Assembly: GCA_947498785.1 (NCBI GenBank)
Contig: CANMLS010000006.1
Span: forward strand, 124,001 to 188,000
Direction of reading: 5' to 3'
Length of the DNA: 64,000 nucleotides
Source: an uncultured Aquimarina sp.
GTDB taxonomy: Bacteria > Bacteroidota > Bacteroidia > Flavobacteriales > Flavobacteriaceae
A program made the translations under genes and the position numbers. This document shows positions 1 through 11,805 of this stretch, piece after piece (positions within the stretch are counted from its first letter, which is position 1; each line of letters starts with the position of its first letter). Below the pieces are notes generated by a model that saw only the letters and a list, made by a program, of their open reading frames with translations, was not told where the DNA came from and made no database searches.

Positions 1-32
1 TTTTAAAAAAAATTTATTCAACCTTTTGTAAT

Positions 33-59
33 AAAAAAGCCCCGTTAGAAACTAACGGG
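33..59 (-). terminator. Rho-independent terminator read leftward
   Basis: An 8-bp perfect stem (CCCGTTAG at 41-48, CTAACGGG at 52-59) with a 3-base loop. Read on the minus strand it is followed by CTTTTTT, so it ends a leftward transcript. No minus-strand gene is visible to its right within the next 600 bases. It may be the leader attenuator of a gene left of the window, or end an unseen small RNA. Confidence 0.6.
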
Positions 60-678
60 ACTTCTGTAAGATAGATTACCCCAAAACCTATCGAACTAAA
101 CTTAACGTAAACACAATCGTCATAATTGCATATGCAAGATACTATCACTTTTTATATTTTGAAATACCCTTTAGGGGGGGAAAATCCCCTTTTTTTATAA
201 ATAGCCTCAATTTTAACATAACCCAAATGAAAATATTCGTTTAATGAATTGATTTTAAGATTTTTAAATAAATCATCGATTTTGTATTTCGATCTCTATT
301 TGATTAAAAAAAACATTTTTTAGTAAAAAACTTTAAAAAAATATAGTTTTAAAGTACAATCATTGATCAAAAAAACGTCAGGTTACAATATTTTAGCTGT
401 ACTATATACTAGATATCAAAAAGAATATCAGTCTATATTTATGTGTAATTCATTTTTGAATTCATAAGACTACCTTCAATCAGATTAAAAAATTATCTTT
501 GCTACCTCAAAATTTTACACGGTTTAGTGATTTATGTAACTACATATTCCAAAAGAGTGTAAAATTGATATTTATAAAACAAAATATAATGAAATGAGTT
601 TAGTAGCAAACTTTGAATACCACTATAATTACTACTAAACGAATTACATCTGACTATTAAAAACAAAAAGCACTACAG
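60..678. other. Intergenic region upstream of asnS
   Basis: No gene is seen. A short GC stem with a T-run (GGGGA, loop, TCCCC, then T8) lies at 177-197 and could terminate a rightward transcript. TATCTTTG at 494-501 matches the Bacteroidota -7 element TAnnTTTG. No TTG box stands at the usual distance, so it is only a weak candidate asnS promoter with a leader of about 170 bases. Confidence 0.4.
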
Positions 679-2121
679 ATGAAACATACCAAGGTAGTAG
701 AAGTACTACAAAGCGATAAACTATTACAACCTGTAGTTATTAAAGGTTGGGTTCGTTCCTTTAGAAATGATCGCTTTATAGCAGTTAACGATGGATCAAC
801 CATTAATAATATTCAGTGTGTCTTAGAGGATAACACAATTGATGCTGCAATTATCGATAGAATTAATATTGGTGCGGCTGTTGTGATCAAAGGCACTCTG
901 GCAGAAAGCCAAGGTAAAGGACAACGTGTTGAGATTTTGGTATCGAATGTTGAAATCGAAGGAGACGCTGATCCAGAGGAACTGAAATTAACCATATTAT
1001 CTCCCAAACGTCATAGCCTTGAAAAATTAAGAGAGCAAGCACACCTTAGAGTTCGTACCAATACATTTGGTGCTATAATGCGTGTTCGTTCAAAATTATC
1101 TTTTGCAATACACGAATACTTTCAAAAGAACGATTTTTACTACGTCCATACACCAGTTATCACAAAAAGTGATGCTGAAGGAGCAGGTGAAGCTTTTAAA
1201 GTGACTAATTTTGATCTTAATAATGTTCCTAAAGATGAAAACGGAGCGGTAAACTATAAAGAAGACTTCTTTGGAGGCGAGACTAATTTAACTGTTTCTG
1301 GTCAATTAGAAGCTGAAACTTATGCGATGGGATTGGGTCAGGTATATACTTTTGGCCCAACCTTTAGAGCAGAGAATTCAAATACATCTCGTCATCTTGC
1401 TGAATTTTGGATGGTAGAACCAGAAGTGGCTTTTTGTGATCTGGATGGAAATATGGATTTGGCAGAAGATTTTATAAAATATGTAATTCAGTTTGTTCTT
1501 GAAAATTGCCAGGATGATCTCGAATTTTTAGAAAATCGCCTAATACAAGAAGACAAACAAAAACCACAGGCAGAACGAGCAGAAATGTCTCTTCGTGATA
1601 AACTAAAGTTTGTATTAGAGAATAATTTTAAGCGAGTAAGTTATACCGAAGCGATTGAGATTCTTAAAAACTCTAAACCTAATAAAAAGAAGAAATTCAA
1701 ATTCCCAATTGATGGATGGGGAGCAGATTTACAAAGTGAACATGAAAGATTTCTTGTTGAAAAACACTTTAAATGTCCTGTAATTTTATTTGATTATCCA
1801 GCTGATATTAAATCTTTTTACATGCGTCTTAATGAAGATGGTAAAACGGTAAGAGCCATGGATATTTTATTCCCTGGCATTGGTGAAATTGTGGGAGGTT
1901 CTCAACGTGAAGAGCGTTTAGATGTTCTAAAAGAAAAAATGGCTGCACTCGATATCCCTGAAGAAGATTTATGGTGGTATCTTGATACGCGTCGCTTTGG
2001 AACCTGTGTACATAGTGGTTTTGGGCTTGGATTCGAACGTCTAGTTCTTTTTGTAACCGGAATGGGTAACATTAGAGATGTAATTCCTTACCCAAGAACA
2101 CCTCTTAACGCAGAGTTTTAA
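679..2121 (+). CDS. asnS: Asparaginyl-tRNA synthetase
   Basis: A class IIb aminoacyl-tRNA synthetase that charges tRNA-Asn in the cytoplasm. The N-terminal OB-fold anticodon-binding domain spans about residues 15-105. The catalytic domain follows, with the AsnRS/AspRS motif TKSDAEGAGEAF, motif 2 around FRAENSNTSRHLAEFWMVEP, and motif 3 GFGLGFERLV near the C-terminus. The 480-residue length is normal for the bacterial family. The ATG start is the first in frame and gives the expected N-terminus. A strong terminator follows immediately. In flavobacteria this gene usually lies next to rpoN, which here is at 40762. Confidence 0.97.
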   Translation: MKHTKVVEVLQSDKLLQPVVIKGWVRSFRNDRFIAVNDGSTINNIQCVLEDNTIDAAIIDRINIGAAVVIKGTLAESQGKGQRVEILVSNVEIEGDADPEELKLTILSPKRHSLEKLREQAHLRVRTNTFGAIMRVRSKLSFAIHEYFQKNDFYYVHTPVITKSDAEGAGEAFKVTNFDLNNVPKDENGAVNYKEDFFGGETNLTVSGQLEAETYAMGLGQVYTFGPTFRAENSNTSRHLAEFWMVEPEVAFCDLDGNMDLAEDFIKYVIQFVLENCQDDLEFLENRLIQEDKQKPQAERAEMSLRDKLKFVLENNFKRVSYTEAIEILKNSKPNKKKKFKFPIDGWGADLQSEHERFLVEKHFKCPVILFDYPADIKSFYMRLNEDGKTVRAMDILFPGIGEIVGGSQREERLDVLKEKMAALDIPEEDLWWYLDTRRFGTCVHSGFGLGFERLVLFVTGMGNIRDVIPYPRTPLNAEF

Positions 2122-2152
2122 TTTTTTATATTCAAAGAATGTATATCATTTT

Positions 2153-2185
2153 CCCCAATTGAGAACAATTGGGGATTTTTTATTT
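2153..2185 (+). terminator. asnS terminator
   Basis: A perfect 9-bp stem, CCCCAATTG (2153-2161) pairing with CAATTGGGG (2166-2174), with loop AGAA and then ATTTTTTATTT. It lies 31 bases after the asnS stop and marks the end of that transcript. Confidence 0.9.
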
Positions 2186-2196
2186 AAATGAAACCA

Positions 2197-2493
2197 TTAA
2201 TTCCCTTCAAACCATTGTTTAAAATCAGCAACTTTCTCTCAACTTACAATTACTTCCTTATCAGGGTTTTGATTCAATATTAGTTTTAGGCGTCTATTAG
2301 AATATACCAATACATCTTGTATCTCATTAATATTAACAATAAAGGGGGGATTTACTCTAAAATAGTTTAGGCTCTAACATTTTTTCCAACTCTTCTAATT
2401 TATATTCTATCATACACTTTTATGTTAGTATTTTCCAACAAGGTAAACATCCCTTCCTTTGGCAAAGAAAAAAAAGAGGATTAGCAGCGTAAC
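2197..2493 (-). pseudogene. Decayed LytTR response-regulator C-terminal domain
   Basis: Reading the minus strand through stops recovers a LytTR DNA-binding domain: LEELEKMLEP, then FIVNINEIQDVLVYSNRRLK, then LILNQNPDKEVIVS, a TGA stop where Arg is expected, and EKVADFKQWFEGN before the final stop at 2197. A frameshift lies in a T-run between LEP and RVN, where intact members read FFRVNR. A second frameshift lies further upstream near 2420, where MFTLLENTNIKVYDRI is read in another frame. The receiver domain is not recognisable. The order and conservation of the pieces are typical of flavobacterial LytTR regulators, so this is a dead gene, not chance. No intact partner kinase is nearby. Confidence 0.75.
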
Positions 2494-2735
2494 CTTAAAT
2501 ATAGTTTCTATAATAATCTTTGATAATTGATTCATAACTATTCGTTTTTTGATGAGTACAAAAATGGAACGTTATATCATATATAAAAAAACAAATGAAT
2601 TGAACTGTACAGGAAATGTATTGAATTGTATATCACCCCTTTTTTAATGGTCAAAAATTGTTTTTTCTATTCTAGATTTCAATTATCTATATCCAAAAGA
2701 AAATGTACATATAAAGAAAATGATTATGACTAGAA

Positions 2736-3353
2736 TTAGCTACCTAGATTTATTTGATCAATTCGTTTTTTGATTTTCTCTTCTTGATCTCTATTAAAAG
2801 ATTGTCTTAAAGCTTTTTCTTCTGTGCTCATAATATTTCCAGTCTCATGAGTATGAAATAATCCTAATGCATGACCAATTTCATGTGGACTGGTTGAAGT
2901 AAATAAATGCTCATCTGTCAACAACACCCTTTGGCTTCTTCCCATTCCAGCGATACCACGTATATTAGATCTTTTGATAATGTAAATATTTATTTTATTC
3001 TTATCATATGTTTCTTGAGATTGTGTAAAAAAAGTACTCGGTTCTGAACCTTGATTATCTGTAAGATCATACAATTCATCATTAACCATTTTTTTAGACT
3101 CATCTATCTCTAAACCAATACCCAATCTATGAAAATAGTATCCGTTTAAATAATTTATAAAATCTTTTTCATTCAAATTATAAGACGATTTATCAGAAGT
3201 ATCTTGAGATTCAACATATATAATATTAACTTTTATGGTTCTTTCTGGATTTTCGACAAATACCATGTCCATAATATTTTCTGGACTATGATCTTCTTCA
3301 CTAGAACAGGATAAAAAAGAAAGTAGCGATATAATAAGTAGTAATTTTTTCAT
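2736..3353 (-). CDS. Metzincin-type zinc metalloprotease lipoprotein
   Basis: A predicted secreted lipoprotein of 205 residues. The N-terminus carries a signal peptide ending in a lipobox, LSFLSC, with Cys16 as the lipidation site. Residues 157-167 read HEIGHALGLFH, the extended metzincin zinc motif HExxHxxGxxH, with Glu158 as general base. A plausible Met-turn (GNIMS) follows at 172-176, close to the zinc site as in compact matrixin or archaemetzincin-like proteases. The gene stands alone, flanked by long intergenic DNA and a dead regulator. The substrate is unknown. The zinc site is strong evidence of a protease; assignment to a metzincin subfamily is uncertain. Confidence 0.8.
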   Translation of the reverse strand: MKKLLLIISLLSFLSCSSEEDHSPENIMDMVFVENPERTIKVNIIYVESQDTSDKSSYNLNEKDFINYLNGYYFHRLGIGLEIDESKKMVNDELYDLTDNQGSEPSTFFTQSQETYDKNKINIYIIKRSNIRGIAGMGRSQRVLLTDEHLFTSTSPHEIGHALGLFHTHETGNIMSTEEKALRQSFNRDQEEKIKKRIDQINLGS

Positions 3354-4445
3354 GGTAGTTTTTTTGATTGACCTTTAAATGCCTTTATAACACCTGATAT
3401 TTGTTAGATTGATATGATGTGCAGATCAGTAAATTTTGAGCAATAGAAACCAACTATTAAGAAAAAGAGTCATTCTTAATTATGTAGTAAAAGCAAAATT
3501 GCTAAATCGTTTGTTCTGTTTATGTACTTAAGTCCTCCCCTGATATTTCCTTTATCAAGTGCTTATAGTTGAAGATCGATTTCCCTGATTAGAAGATACT
3601 CTGGTGTATTATCCAAAAGTGCTATTGTTTATAAAAAGTAATGATGTATTAAATTTTCTTTTTGAAAACAATAGAAAAATTCCTTTTTTCTTTTTTTTAT
3701 GATACGGAATGATAATTAAAATAAGTTTCGTCATTTTTTTAGATTTGGGAATACTTCTGGGGTAATAGAAGTATTAAATATTTAAAAGAGACACTTTTAT
3801 TCTTTTAAACTATGTTAAACATTCTTCTGGGCTTTTTGAAGACCATTTTACATTTTGACGAATTTACTTTGTACAATTGACTTTAATAGCTAGTTATCAG
3901 TGCTTTGTAAAAATAATAAGTGTTGGTGAATATTCACATACGGTAAAACCTCAATATTTCTACGCAACTCCCGAAAACCCTTGTTTTTCGTCGAAAAAAA
4001 GCCCCTTTCAATAAAAAAATAAAACATATTTAACATTTAATGAAGGTTTAATCTTACAAAATTAAAGTGTTAATGAGACTTTTATCCAAAATGAGGGGGG
4101 ATTTTGCCCCCTATCTTAACACCTAATTATCAGAACATTATATAAATTCAATAAAAAATAACCTAAATTAATCTATACTAGAACTCTAACTTGTTCTTTT
4201 TTTCAATATTACATTAAATATCAATGGGTTAAAGTAGCTGACTTATCTTTTGATTAATCATACCCTATTGCGTATTTTGACAGATCAAATTTAAAAAACG
4301 TCAATTTGAGTGATTTTTATTGTGGAATGAAGAAAAATTGTATCGAGAATAGTTTTTTGAATTCAAAATCCTATTCTCAACACACTTCTTCTAGTATCAA
4401 AGCACTCGAAATTGAGGTATTAGAATCAAAAAAAAATCCAACGGG
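3354..4445. other. Long intergenic region without a recognisable gene
   Basis: No intact gene is seen in about 1.1 kb. A GC stem-loop without a following T-run (AGGGGG at 4094-4099, CCCCCT at 4107-4112) lies in the right part. On the plus strand around 3560-3690 a stretch reads VLIVEDRFP, stop, then about 35 open residues. It faintly resembles the start of a receiver domain, but that is too weak to call. Confidence 0.4.
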
Positions 4446-5027
4446 CTAATTATGATGTTTTTTGAGTAATATCTGGGTAATAAGTTCTTTAATAACTTTA
4501 TTATCAGTATTAGGTTTCTGAAATTTACTTTTTACTCTTTCAATTTTTTCGTAATGAGGTACTTTACCTGTCTTATCCAATACTTTAAGTACTTCTTCAA
4601 AAAAACCAGTTAAAATAGGAACTACAAATCTACTTGTCTTGTTTTTCTCTTTTAGATAAATAAATTTTTTAGCATATGCCAAAAAGGTTTGGGGATATTG
4701 AGAAAATGTAACTAACGCTTCGCAAAAACTTTGATATACATCCCTTCTATTAAGGCTATTACGAAATTTTAATTTCTTTTGATCTATATATGTTGTGGTA
4801 TATAATAATACGCTTTCTCTAATAAAAGTACTGTAATCATTTTTAGAATAATAATATATTCCTATTCCAATATTTGTATTGACTACTAATACTTCGCTAC
4901 CAATATTTTCTTTTAAAAAAGATTCAAAAACTTGGACAGCAGAAGAAGACATCAATGCTTGCCTCTTGATATCAACCGATCTTATATTTACGGATTTTAT
5001 GCCTCCTATATCCTTATTTTTATTCAC
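4446..5027 (-). CDS. Uncharacterised protein downstream of katG-ankyrin
   Basis: A 193-residue soluble protein that I do not recognise. It has no signal peptide, membrane segment or clear motif. The C-terminal third is rich in Lys and Ile and probably helical. The start is GTG at 5027, overlapping the TAG stop of the ankyrin gene by one base (TAGTG), so it is almost certainly translationally coupled to it. Its place as last gene of the katG-ankyrin unit suggests a role linked to peroxide stress, but nothing in the sequence shows what it does. Confidence 0.65.
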   Translation of the reverse strand: MNKNKDIGGIKSVNIRSVDIKRQALMSSSAVQVFESFLKENIGSEVLVVNTNIGIGIYYYSKNDYSTFIRESVLLYTTTYIDQKKLKFRNSLNRRDVYQSFCEALVTFSQYPQTFLAYAKKFIYLKEKNKTSRFVVPILTGFFEEVLKVLDKTGKVPHYEKIERVKSKFQKPNTDNKVIKELITQILLKKHHN

Positions 5028-5491
5028 TAGTTTGACTTAAATAATTCTGAAAGTTCTAAACCTTGATTTCTGGCATGCATTTCTGCGGTATATCCTTTAT
5101 TATCTTTTGCATTGATATCCACTTGATTGTCTACTAATAATTTAATAATCTCCTTTTGACCAAAGGAAGCTGCATATATAAGTGCAGTAGCATCATTAAA
5201 ATTTCTATGATTTATATTTGCTCCTGATTCAATAAGCAATTTTGCTATAGTATAATGTCCCTTAAAACAAACTCCCATTAAGGCTGTATTCCCAGAAGCA
5301 TCTTTTGCATCAATATCAGGAGAATACTCTAATATCAATCTGGTAATATCTTCAAAACCGTAATATGATGCTAACAATAAAGGTGTAGAACCTCTATTAT
5401 CTTTTTGGTTGACAAGTTCTGGGGTTGTATTTAGAATTGCTTTTACTTCTTCTAAATTTTTAGATCGAATAGCACTAAAAATGTCTTTCAT
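5027..5491 (-). CDS. Ankyrin-repeat protein of the katG operon
   Basis: A 154-residue protein made almost entirely of four ankyrin repeats. Typical turns are GSTPLLLASYYGFEDI, GNTALMGVCFKGHYTI, DATALIYAASFGQKEI and KGYTAEMHARNQG. It has no signal peptide, so it should be cytoplasmic and act by protein binding. It lies 122 bases downstream of katG on the same strand. Pairing of a catalase with an ankyrin gene is known from the Pseudomonas katB-ankB pair, where the ankyrin protein supports catalase activity. A similar role for KatG is inference from context. The next gene overlaps its stop codon. Confidence 0.85.
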   Translation of the reverse strand: MKDIFSAIRSKNLEEVKAILNTTPELVNQKDNRGSTPLLLASYYGFEDITRLILEYSPDIDAKDASGNTALMGVCFKGHYTIAKLLIESGANINHRNFNDATALIYAASFGQKEIIKLLVDNQVDINAKDNKGYTAEMHARNQGLELSELFKSN

Positions 5492-5613
5492 GCGAATTTT
5501 AAATTAACTATTGTAAAAAATATACAAAATCAGTCAGGATTCCTTGATTGAAAATTTCAAAAAAGATGTCCGACTATACTCTAAATTAACAAAAATTTAT
5601 ACTCATCATTAAA

Positions 5614-8447
<2,834 letters not shown>

Positions 8448-10556
8448 ATGAAACAACAACAACACTTTTTCTATAGAAAAAGTAAAACTATCTTATTTCG
8501 ACTATTCTTTTTAGCCTTTACCCTTTTCTCTCTCCAATCCATTTTTTCTCAATCGATTGTAGAAAAAAATGGAAGATTAAGAGTATCAGGAAATCAAGTT
8601 GTCAACAAAAACAATCAACCTATAAGCCTTGCCGGTAATAGTATTTTTTGGAGTAACTTTGGTGAAGGCGCAAAATTTTATAATGCTGCAACCGTAAATC
8701 ATTTATCACAAGATTGGAACTCTAGTATTGTACGAGCATCCATGGGAGTTGAGAACCCAGGAGGTTATATCACCAATCCAACTCGCGAAAAAAACAAAGT
8801 AAAAGCTGTTGTTGAAGCAGCAATTGCAAATAATATTTATGTAATCATCGATTGGCATTCTCATAATGCCGAAGATTATCAACAACAAGCAATTTCTTTT
8901 TTTACTGAAATGGCAGAACTATATGGTAACAACGACCACGTAATATACGAAGTGTATAATGAGCCCATTGCACAATCATGGCCTACTATAAAATCATATG
9001 CAGAAGCGGTGATTGATGCCATTAGAAGTATAGATTCTGACAACTTGATTATTGTTGGTACTTCTCAATGGTCACAAAAAGTCGAAGAGGCTTCTAATAA
9101 TCCTATATCAAAAAGCAACATAGCCTATACTTTACATTTTTATGCAGGTACACACAGACAATACTTAAGAGATGAAGCTATTAGAGCAATGAATAATGGT
9201 ATCGCATTATTTGTTACAGAATGGGGTGCAGTAGAAGCGAGTGGTGATGGAGCCGCTGATAAACAAGAGACCCAAAAATGGTTAGATTTTATGAAAAATA
9301 ATAATATCAGCCATGCAAATTGGTCGGTAAGTGATAAAGCAGAAGGCGCTTCGGTAGTTGCAAGCGGAACTGGAGTATCTGGTCTTATTAATAACAATTT
9401 GACCGATACAGGTCTCTACATTAAAGACATTATTAAAAATTGGGACGATGATGTTACGAATCCACCTGTTGAAGAATGTACAGGTAATGGAGTATCCATA
9501 AACGCTGTTATACAAGCAGAAGATTTTTGCTCACAAAATGGAATTCAGACTGAAACTACAACTGATATCGGTGGTGGCATGAATGTAGGATATATTGATA
9601 ATGGAGATTACATGAGATATAGAGTAAATATTCCCGCAAATGGTAATTATGAAATAAAATATCGCATAGCCAGTATTGTAGACACGGGAAAATTACAATT
9701 TAAAGAAGGATCTTCTGTTTTAAAAACCACATCTATCCCATTAACTGATGGTTGGCAGACCTGGAGTACAATAACTACTACAGTAAACCTTACCGCAGGA
9801 TCAAAAACTATAGAACTATATACACAATCAGGGGAATTCAATATCAATTGGTTTCAAATCTCACCCGAAAGTTCTAACCCTCCACTACCTAGAGGTAATA
9901 ATTGTAAATATGGGACTCCTTCTTCAACTCCATTATCTTCTTTAGAAAATAATTCTTACTCCCATGCATATATTATAGGTACTGGCGGTCCAGACTTAAG
10001 TAATCTTACAAATTTCACAATAAATTGGAATTTACTTAATAACAAGTTACATCAACTTTCTATAAATACAAACAATGGAAGCCCAAATTGGTGGAATGAT
10101 CTACTAGACAATATAACTTATAATTTCAATAGTGAAATGCCAGCAATTAATCTAAGTGATACTGGTTTTACAAATCTTGATGGTGAGTATTGGGTTACAA
10201 AAGATCAAGATAATTTTGTAATGGTTTCTAAAAATAAAGAATTCACTATTTATTTTAGTAATTCGAATACTGCTCCAAACTGTTCTATTGATGATATGAA
10301 TAACACAATAAAAACAGAAAAAAATATACCGTTGAAACTATATCCAGTTCCTACCAATGAAACTTTAAATGTATCTGGGCTTAAAGAAAAAGTTATGATC
10401 ACAATAACGGATATAAGAGGTAAAATAGTGTTAAAAACATCTGTAGATAGTAAAACTAATACGATTAATGTTTCAACACTAAAACATGGTAATTATTTTG
10501 TAGAAATCAAAGGGAAAAAACCATACAAATCTATGCAATTCATAAAAAAGAATTAA
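8448..10556 (+). CDS. Secreted GH5 endoglucanase with CBM6 and T9SS sorting domain
   Basis: A modular cellulase-type enzyme of 702 residues, starting at ATG 8448, where a signal peptide follows (hydrophobic run ILFRLFFLAFTLFSL, cleavage near FSQ). The GH5 domain comes first, with acid/base Glu172 in YEVYNEP and nucleophile Glu258 in VTEWG. These fit retaining hydrolysis of beta-1,4-glucan or a related glycan. A CBM6-like carbohydrate-binding domain follows (IQAEDFCSQNG to INWFQIS). Next is a domain of about 120 residues that I cannot name, containing two cysteines. The end is a type IX secretion system type A sorting domain (YPVPTNETLNVSGL to KSMQFIKKN). Secretion across the outer membrane is therefore expected. 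It stands alone. Confidence 0.9.
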   Translation: MKQQQHFFYRKSKTILFRLFFLAFTLFSLQSIFSQSIVEKNGRLRVSGNQVVNKNNQPISLAGNSIFWSNFGEGAKFYNAATVNHLSQDWNSSIVRASMGVENPGGYITNPTREKNKVKAVVEAAIANNIYVIIDWHSHNAEDYQQQAISFFTEMAELYGNNDHVIYEVYNEPIAQSWPTIKSYAEAVIDAIRSIDSDNLIIVGTSQWSQKVEEASNNPISKSNIAYTLHFYAGTHRQYLRDEAIRAMNNGIALFVTEWGAVEASGDGAADKQETQKWLDFMKNNNISHANWSVSDKAEGASVVASGTGVSGLINNNLTDTGLYIKDIIKNWDDDVTNPPVEECTGNGVSINAVIQAEDFCSQNGIQTETTTDIGGGMNVGYIDNGDYMRYRVNIPANGNYEIKYRIASIVDTGKLQFKEGSSVLKTTSIPLTDGWQTWSTITTTVNLTAGSKTIELYTQSGEFNINWFQISPESSNPPLPRGNNCKYGTPSSTPLSSLENNSYSHAYIIGTGGPDLSNLTNFTINWNLLNNKLHQLSINTNNGSPNWWNDLLDNITYNFNSEMPAINLSDTGFTNLDGEYWVTKDQDNFVMVSKNKEFTIYFSNSNTAPNCSIDDMNNTIKTEKNIPLKLYPVPTNETLNVSGLKEKVMITITDIRGKIVLKTSVDSKTNTINVSTLKHGNYFVEIKGKKPYKSMQFIKKN

Positions 10557-10593
10557 AATACATTAAGAATAATAAAATGATATAAATCAATAA

Positions 10594-10686
10594 CCTCGAA
10601 GCAAGCTTGCAAGATACGCATCCGAAAAATGCAATTTGTTTTCGAGGCTAGTCTCAGGGAATTAAACCCTCTATGAGGAATTAAAA
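10594..10686. repeat. 93-bp dispersed intergenic repeat, copy 1
   Basis: This segment aligns without gaps to 60822-60914, with 75 of 93 bases identical. It begins with CCTCGAA and contains TTTCGAGG about 40 bases later, so the left half can fold into a stem-loop. The right half carries the conserved GAATTAAAC and TCTATGAG. Both copies lie in intergenic DNA. No protein frame is conserved. It may be a small mobile repeat or a structured RNA element. Confidence 0.8.
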
Positions 10687-10723
10687 TTAAGGGTTGAATT
10701 TTGACAAGTCAACCCTTAATTTT
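10683..10723. terminator. Bidirectional terminator between GH5 and the XRE regulator
   Basis: A perfect 15-bp inverted repeat, AAAATTAAGGGTTGA (10683-10697) with TCAACCCTTAATTTT (10709-10723), with an 11-base loop and T-runs on both strands. It serves the convergent genes ending at 10556 (+) and 10723 (-). Its left arm overlaps the end of the dispersed repeat by four bases. Confidence 0.9.
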
Positions 10724-11481
10724 TATCCTAATCGTTCTTTCATTTTCTGTAGTTGTTGCTCGATAAGAAACAATTTATCTTCTACATCATCTCCAAATTC
10801 TGGTATACGTCTGCAAAATACATATCGCACTCTCCACATTTCTTTTATATCAGACAAAAGGTAAGATTCTTCTTCGATATTTTTATGATCAGCTCTTAAC
10901 ACTACTTTATCTTTGATAATATATAGTCTTCTAAAAATTAATTTCCCATCAACAACTACAAAAACAAGCGTTCCGTTATTTAGTTTCTTCATTACCGTAG
11001 AAGGAACCTTTTCTCCAATTACAATATCTTTAGGATAAAAGCCTTTATCATGCGAGGACATTTCTAGGCTACTCACCGTATAGCCCCGAAAATCCTTTGT
11101 CAGGTTTACTGGCAATTGTATTGTTGGTAATTCTTTAATAAAAGATTCTTTATTATATAAAAGGATATAATCATTCGAGGTACTTTCGGTAATACAAGGA
11201 ATCAAAGCAAACTGTTCGCGTTTAACATTTTCTGCATAAGTAGTAAGATCTCCTTTAAACTTTAACAATTGATTTACCGTAAGTTCATTTGTTAGTAAAT
11301 CATCTATCACTATGCTAAAATAATTAGCTATTTTAATTAAAGTTTCAATTTTTGGCTCACTCCTTCCTTCCTCATAAGCGCCTAGAGTTCCACGTTTCAG
11401 ATCAAACAACTCAGCAAACGCCTGCTGACTTAAGCCTTTTATACTTCTAATTTTTTTTATGTTTTTTCCAAAAAATGACAT
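10723..11481 (-). CDS. XRE-family regulator with C-terminal S24-like domain
   Basis: A 252-residue transcriptional regulator. Residues 1-65 form an XRE helix-turn-helix (KIRSIKGLSQQAFAELFDLK, then TLGAYEEGRSEPK). The C-terminal half resembles the LexA/CI S24 fold (GDSM-like region around FYPKDIVIGEKVP, then NGTLVFVVVDGKLIFRRLY). A clear Ser/Lys self-cleavage pair was not confirmed, so induction by RecA-type cleavage is unproven. ATG 11481 is chosen because the seven residues upstream do not resemble the family. It is transcribed divergently from the PspA-flotillin-AAA operon, and the region between contains repeated GCTAAT sites, so it is the likely regulator of that operon and of itself. Confidence 0.85.
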   Translation of the reverse strand: MSFFGKNIKKIRSIKGLSQQAFAELFDLKRGTLGAYEEGRSEPKIETLIKIANYFSIVIDDLLTNELTVNQLLKFKGDLTTYAENVKREQFALIPCITESTSNDYILLYNKESFIKELPTIQLPVNLTKDFRGYTVSSLEMSSHDKGFYPKDIVIGEKVPSTVMKKLNNGTLVFVVVDGKLIFRRLYIIKDKVVLRADHKNIEEESYLLSDIKEMWRVRYVFCRRIPEFGDDVEDKLFLIEQQLQKMKERLG

Positions 11482-11805
11482 TCTTGCTAATTTTATTTGC
11501 AATTATAAAAATTTATTGTACATTTACACTAACAATATTAGCTAATACTTTTTAAAAATGCTAATTTTAGTAGAAATACTTCAGTATTTTATTCTTTTCT
11601 TAAGAAGCAACGGGGTTATACTAAAATTTTTAGCACAACGTATAATCATTAACTTAAATCATTCATACCCATGATACTCATTGTATATTATCTAGCTAAT
11701 TTAGCTATAGATATCATAGAAAAGTTATGCGACTTTTTGTAATATTGATACATAGTCAAATAGGAAAGAATAAATCACTTAATTATCAATCAAAATTACC
11801 ATCAC
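11482..11805. promoter_or_regulatory. Divergent control region with repeated GCTAAT sites
   Basis: The 324 bases between the XRE regulator and the PspA operon contain four copies of GCTAAT (11486, 11541, 11560, 11695). Two lie in larger palindromes: ATTAGCTAAT at 11537-11546, and TAGCTAAT followed by TTAGCTA at 11693-11707. Copies 11541 and 11560 are 19 bases apart, about two helix turns. This is the pattern expected of an XRE/S24 repressor operator array. No exact TAnnTTTG box was found. Binding by the adjacent regulator is inference. Confidence 0.55.

Noticed and set aside
3540-3690. Receiver-domain-like stretch VLIVEDRFP on the plus strand
   Set aside because: Only nine residues look like a receiver start, and the following part does not match; this could be chance.
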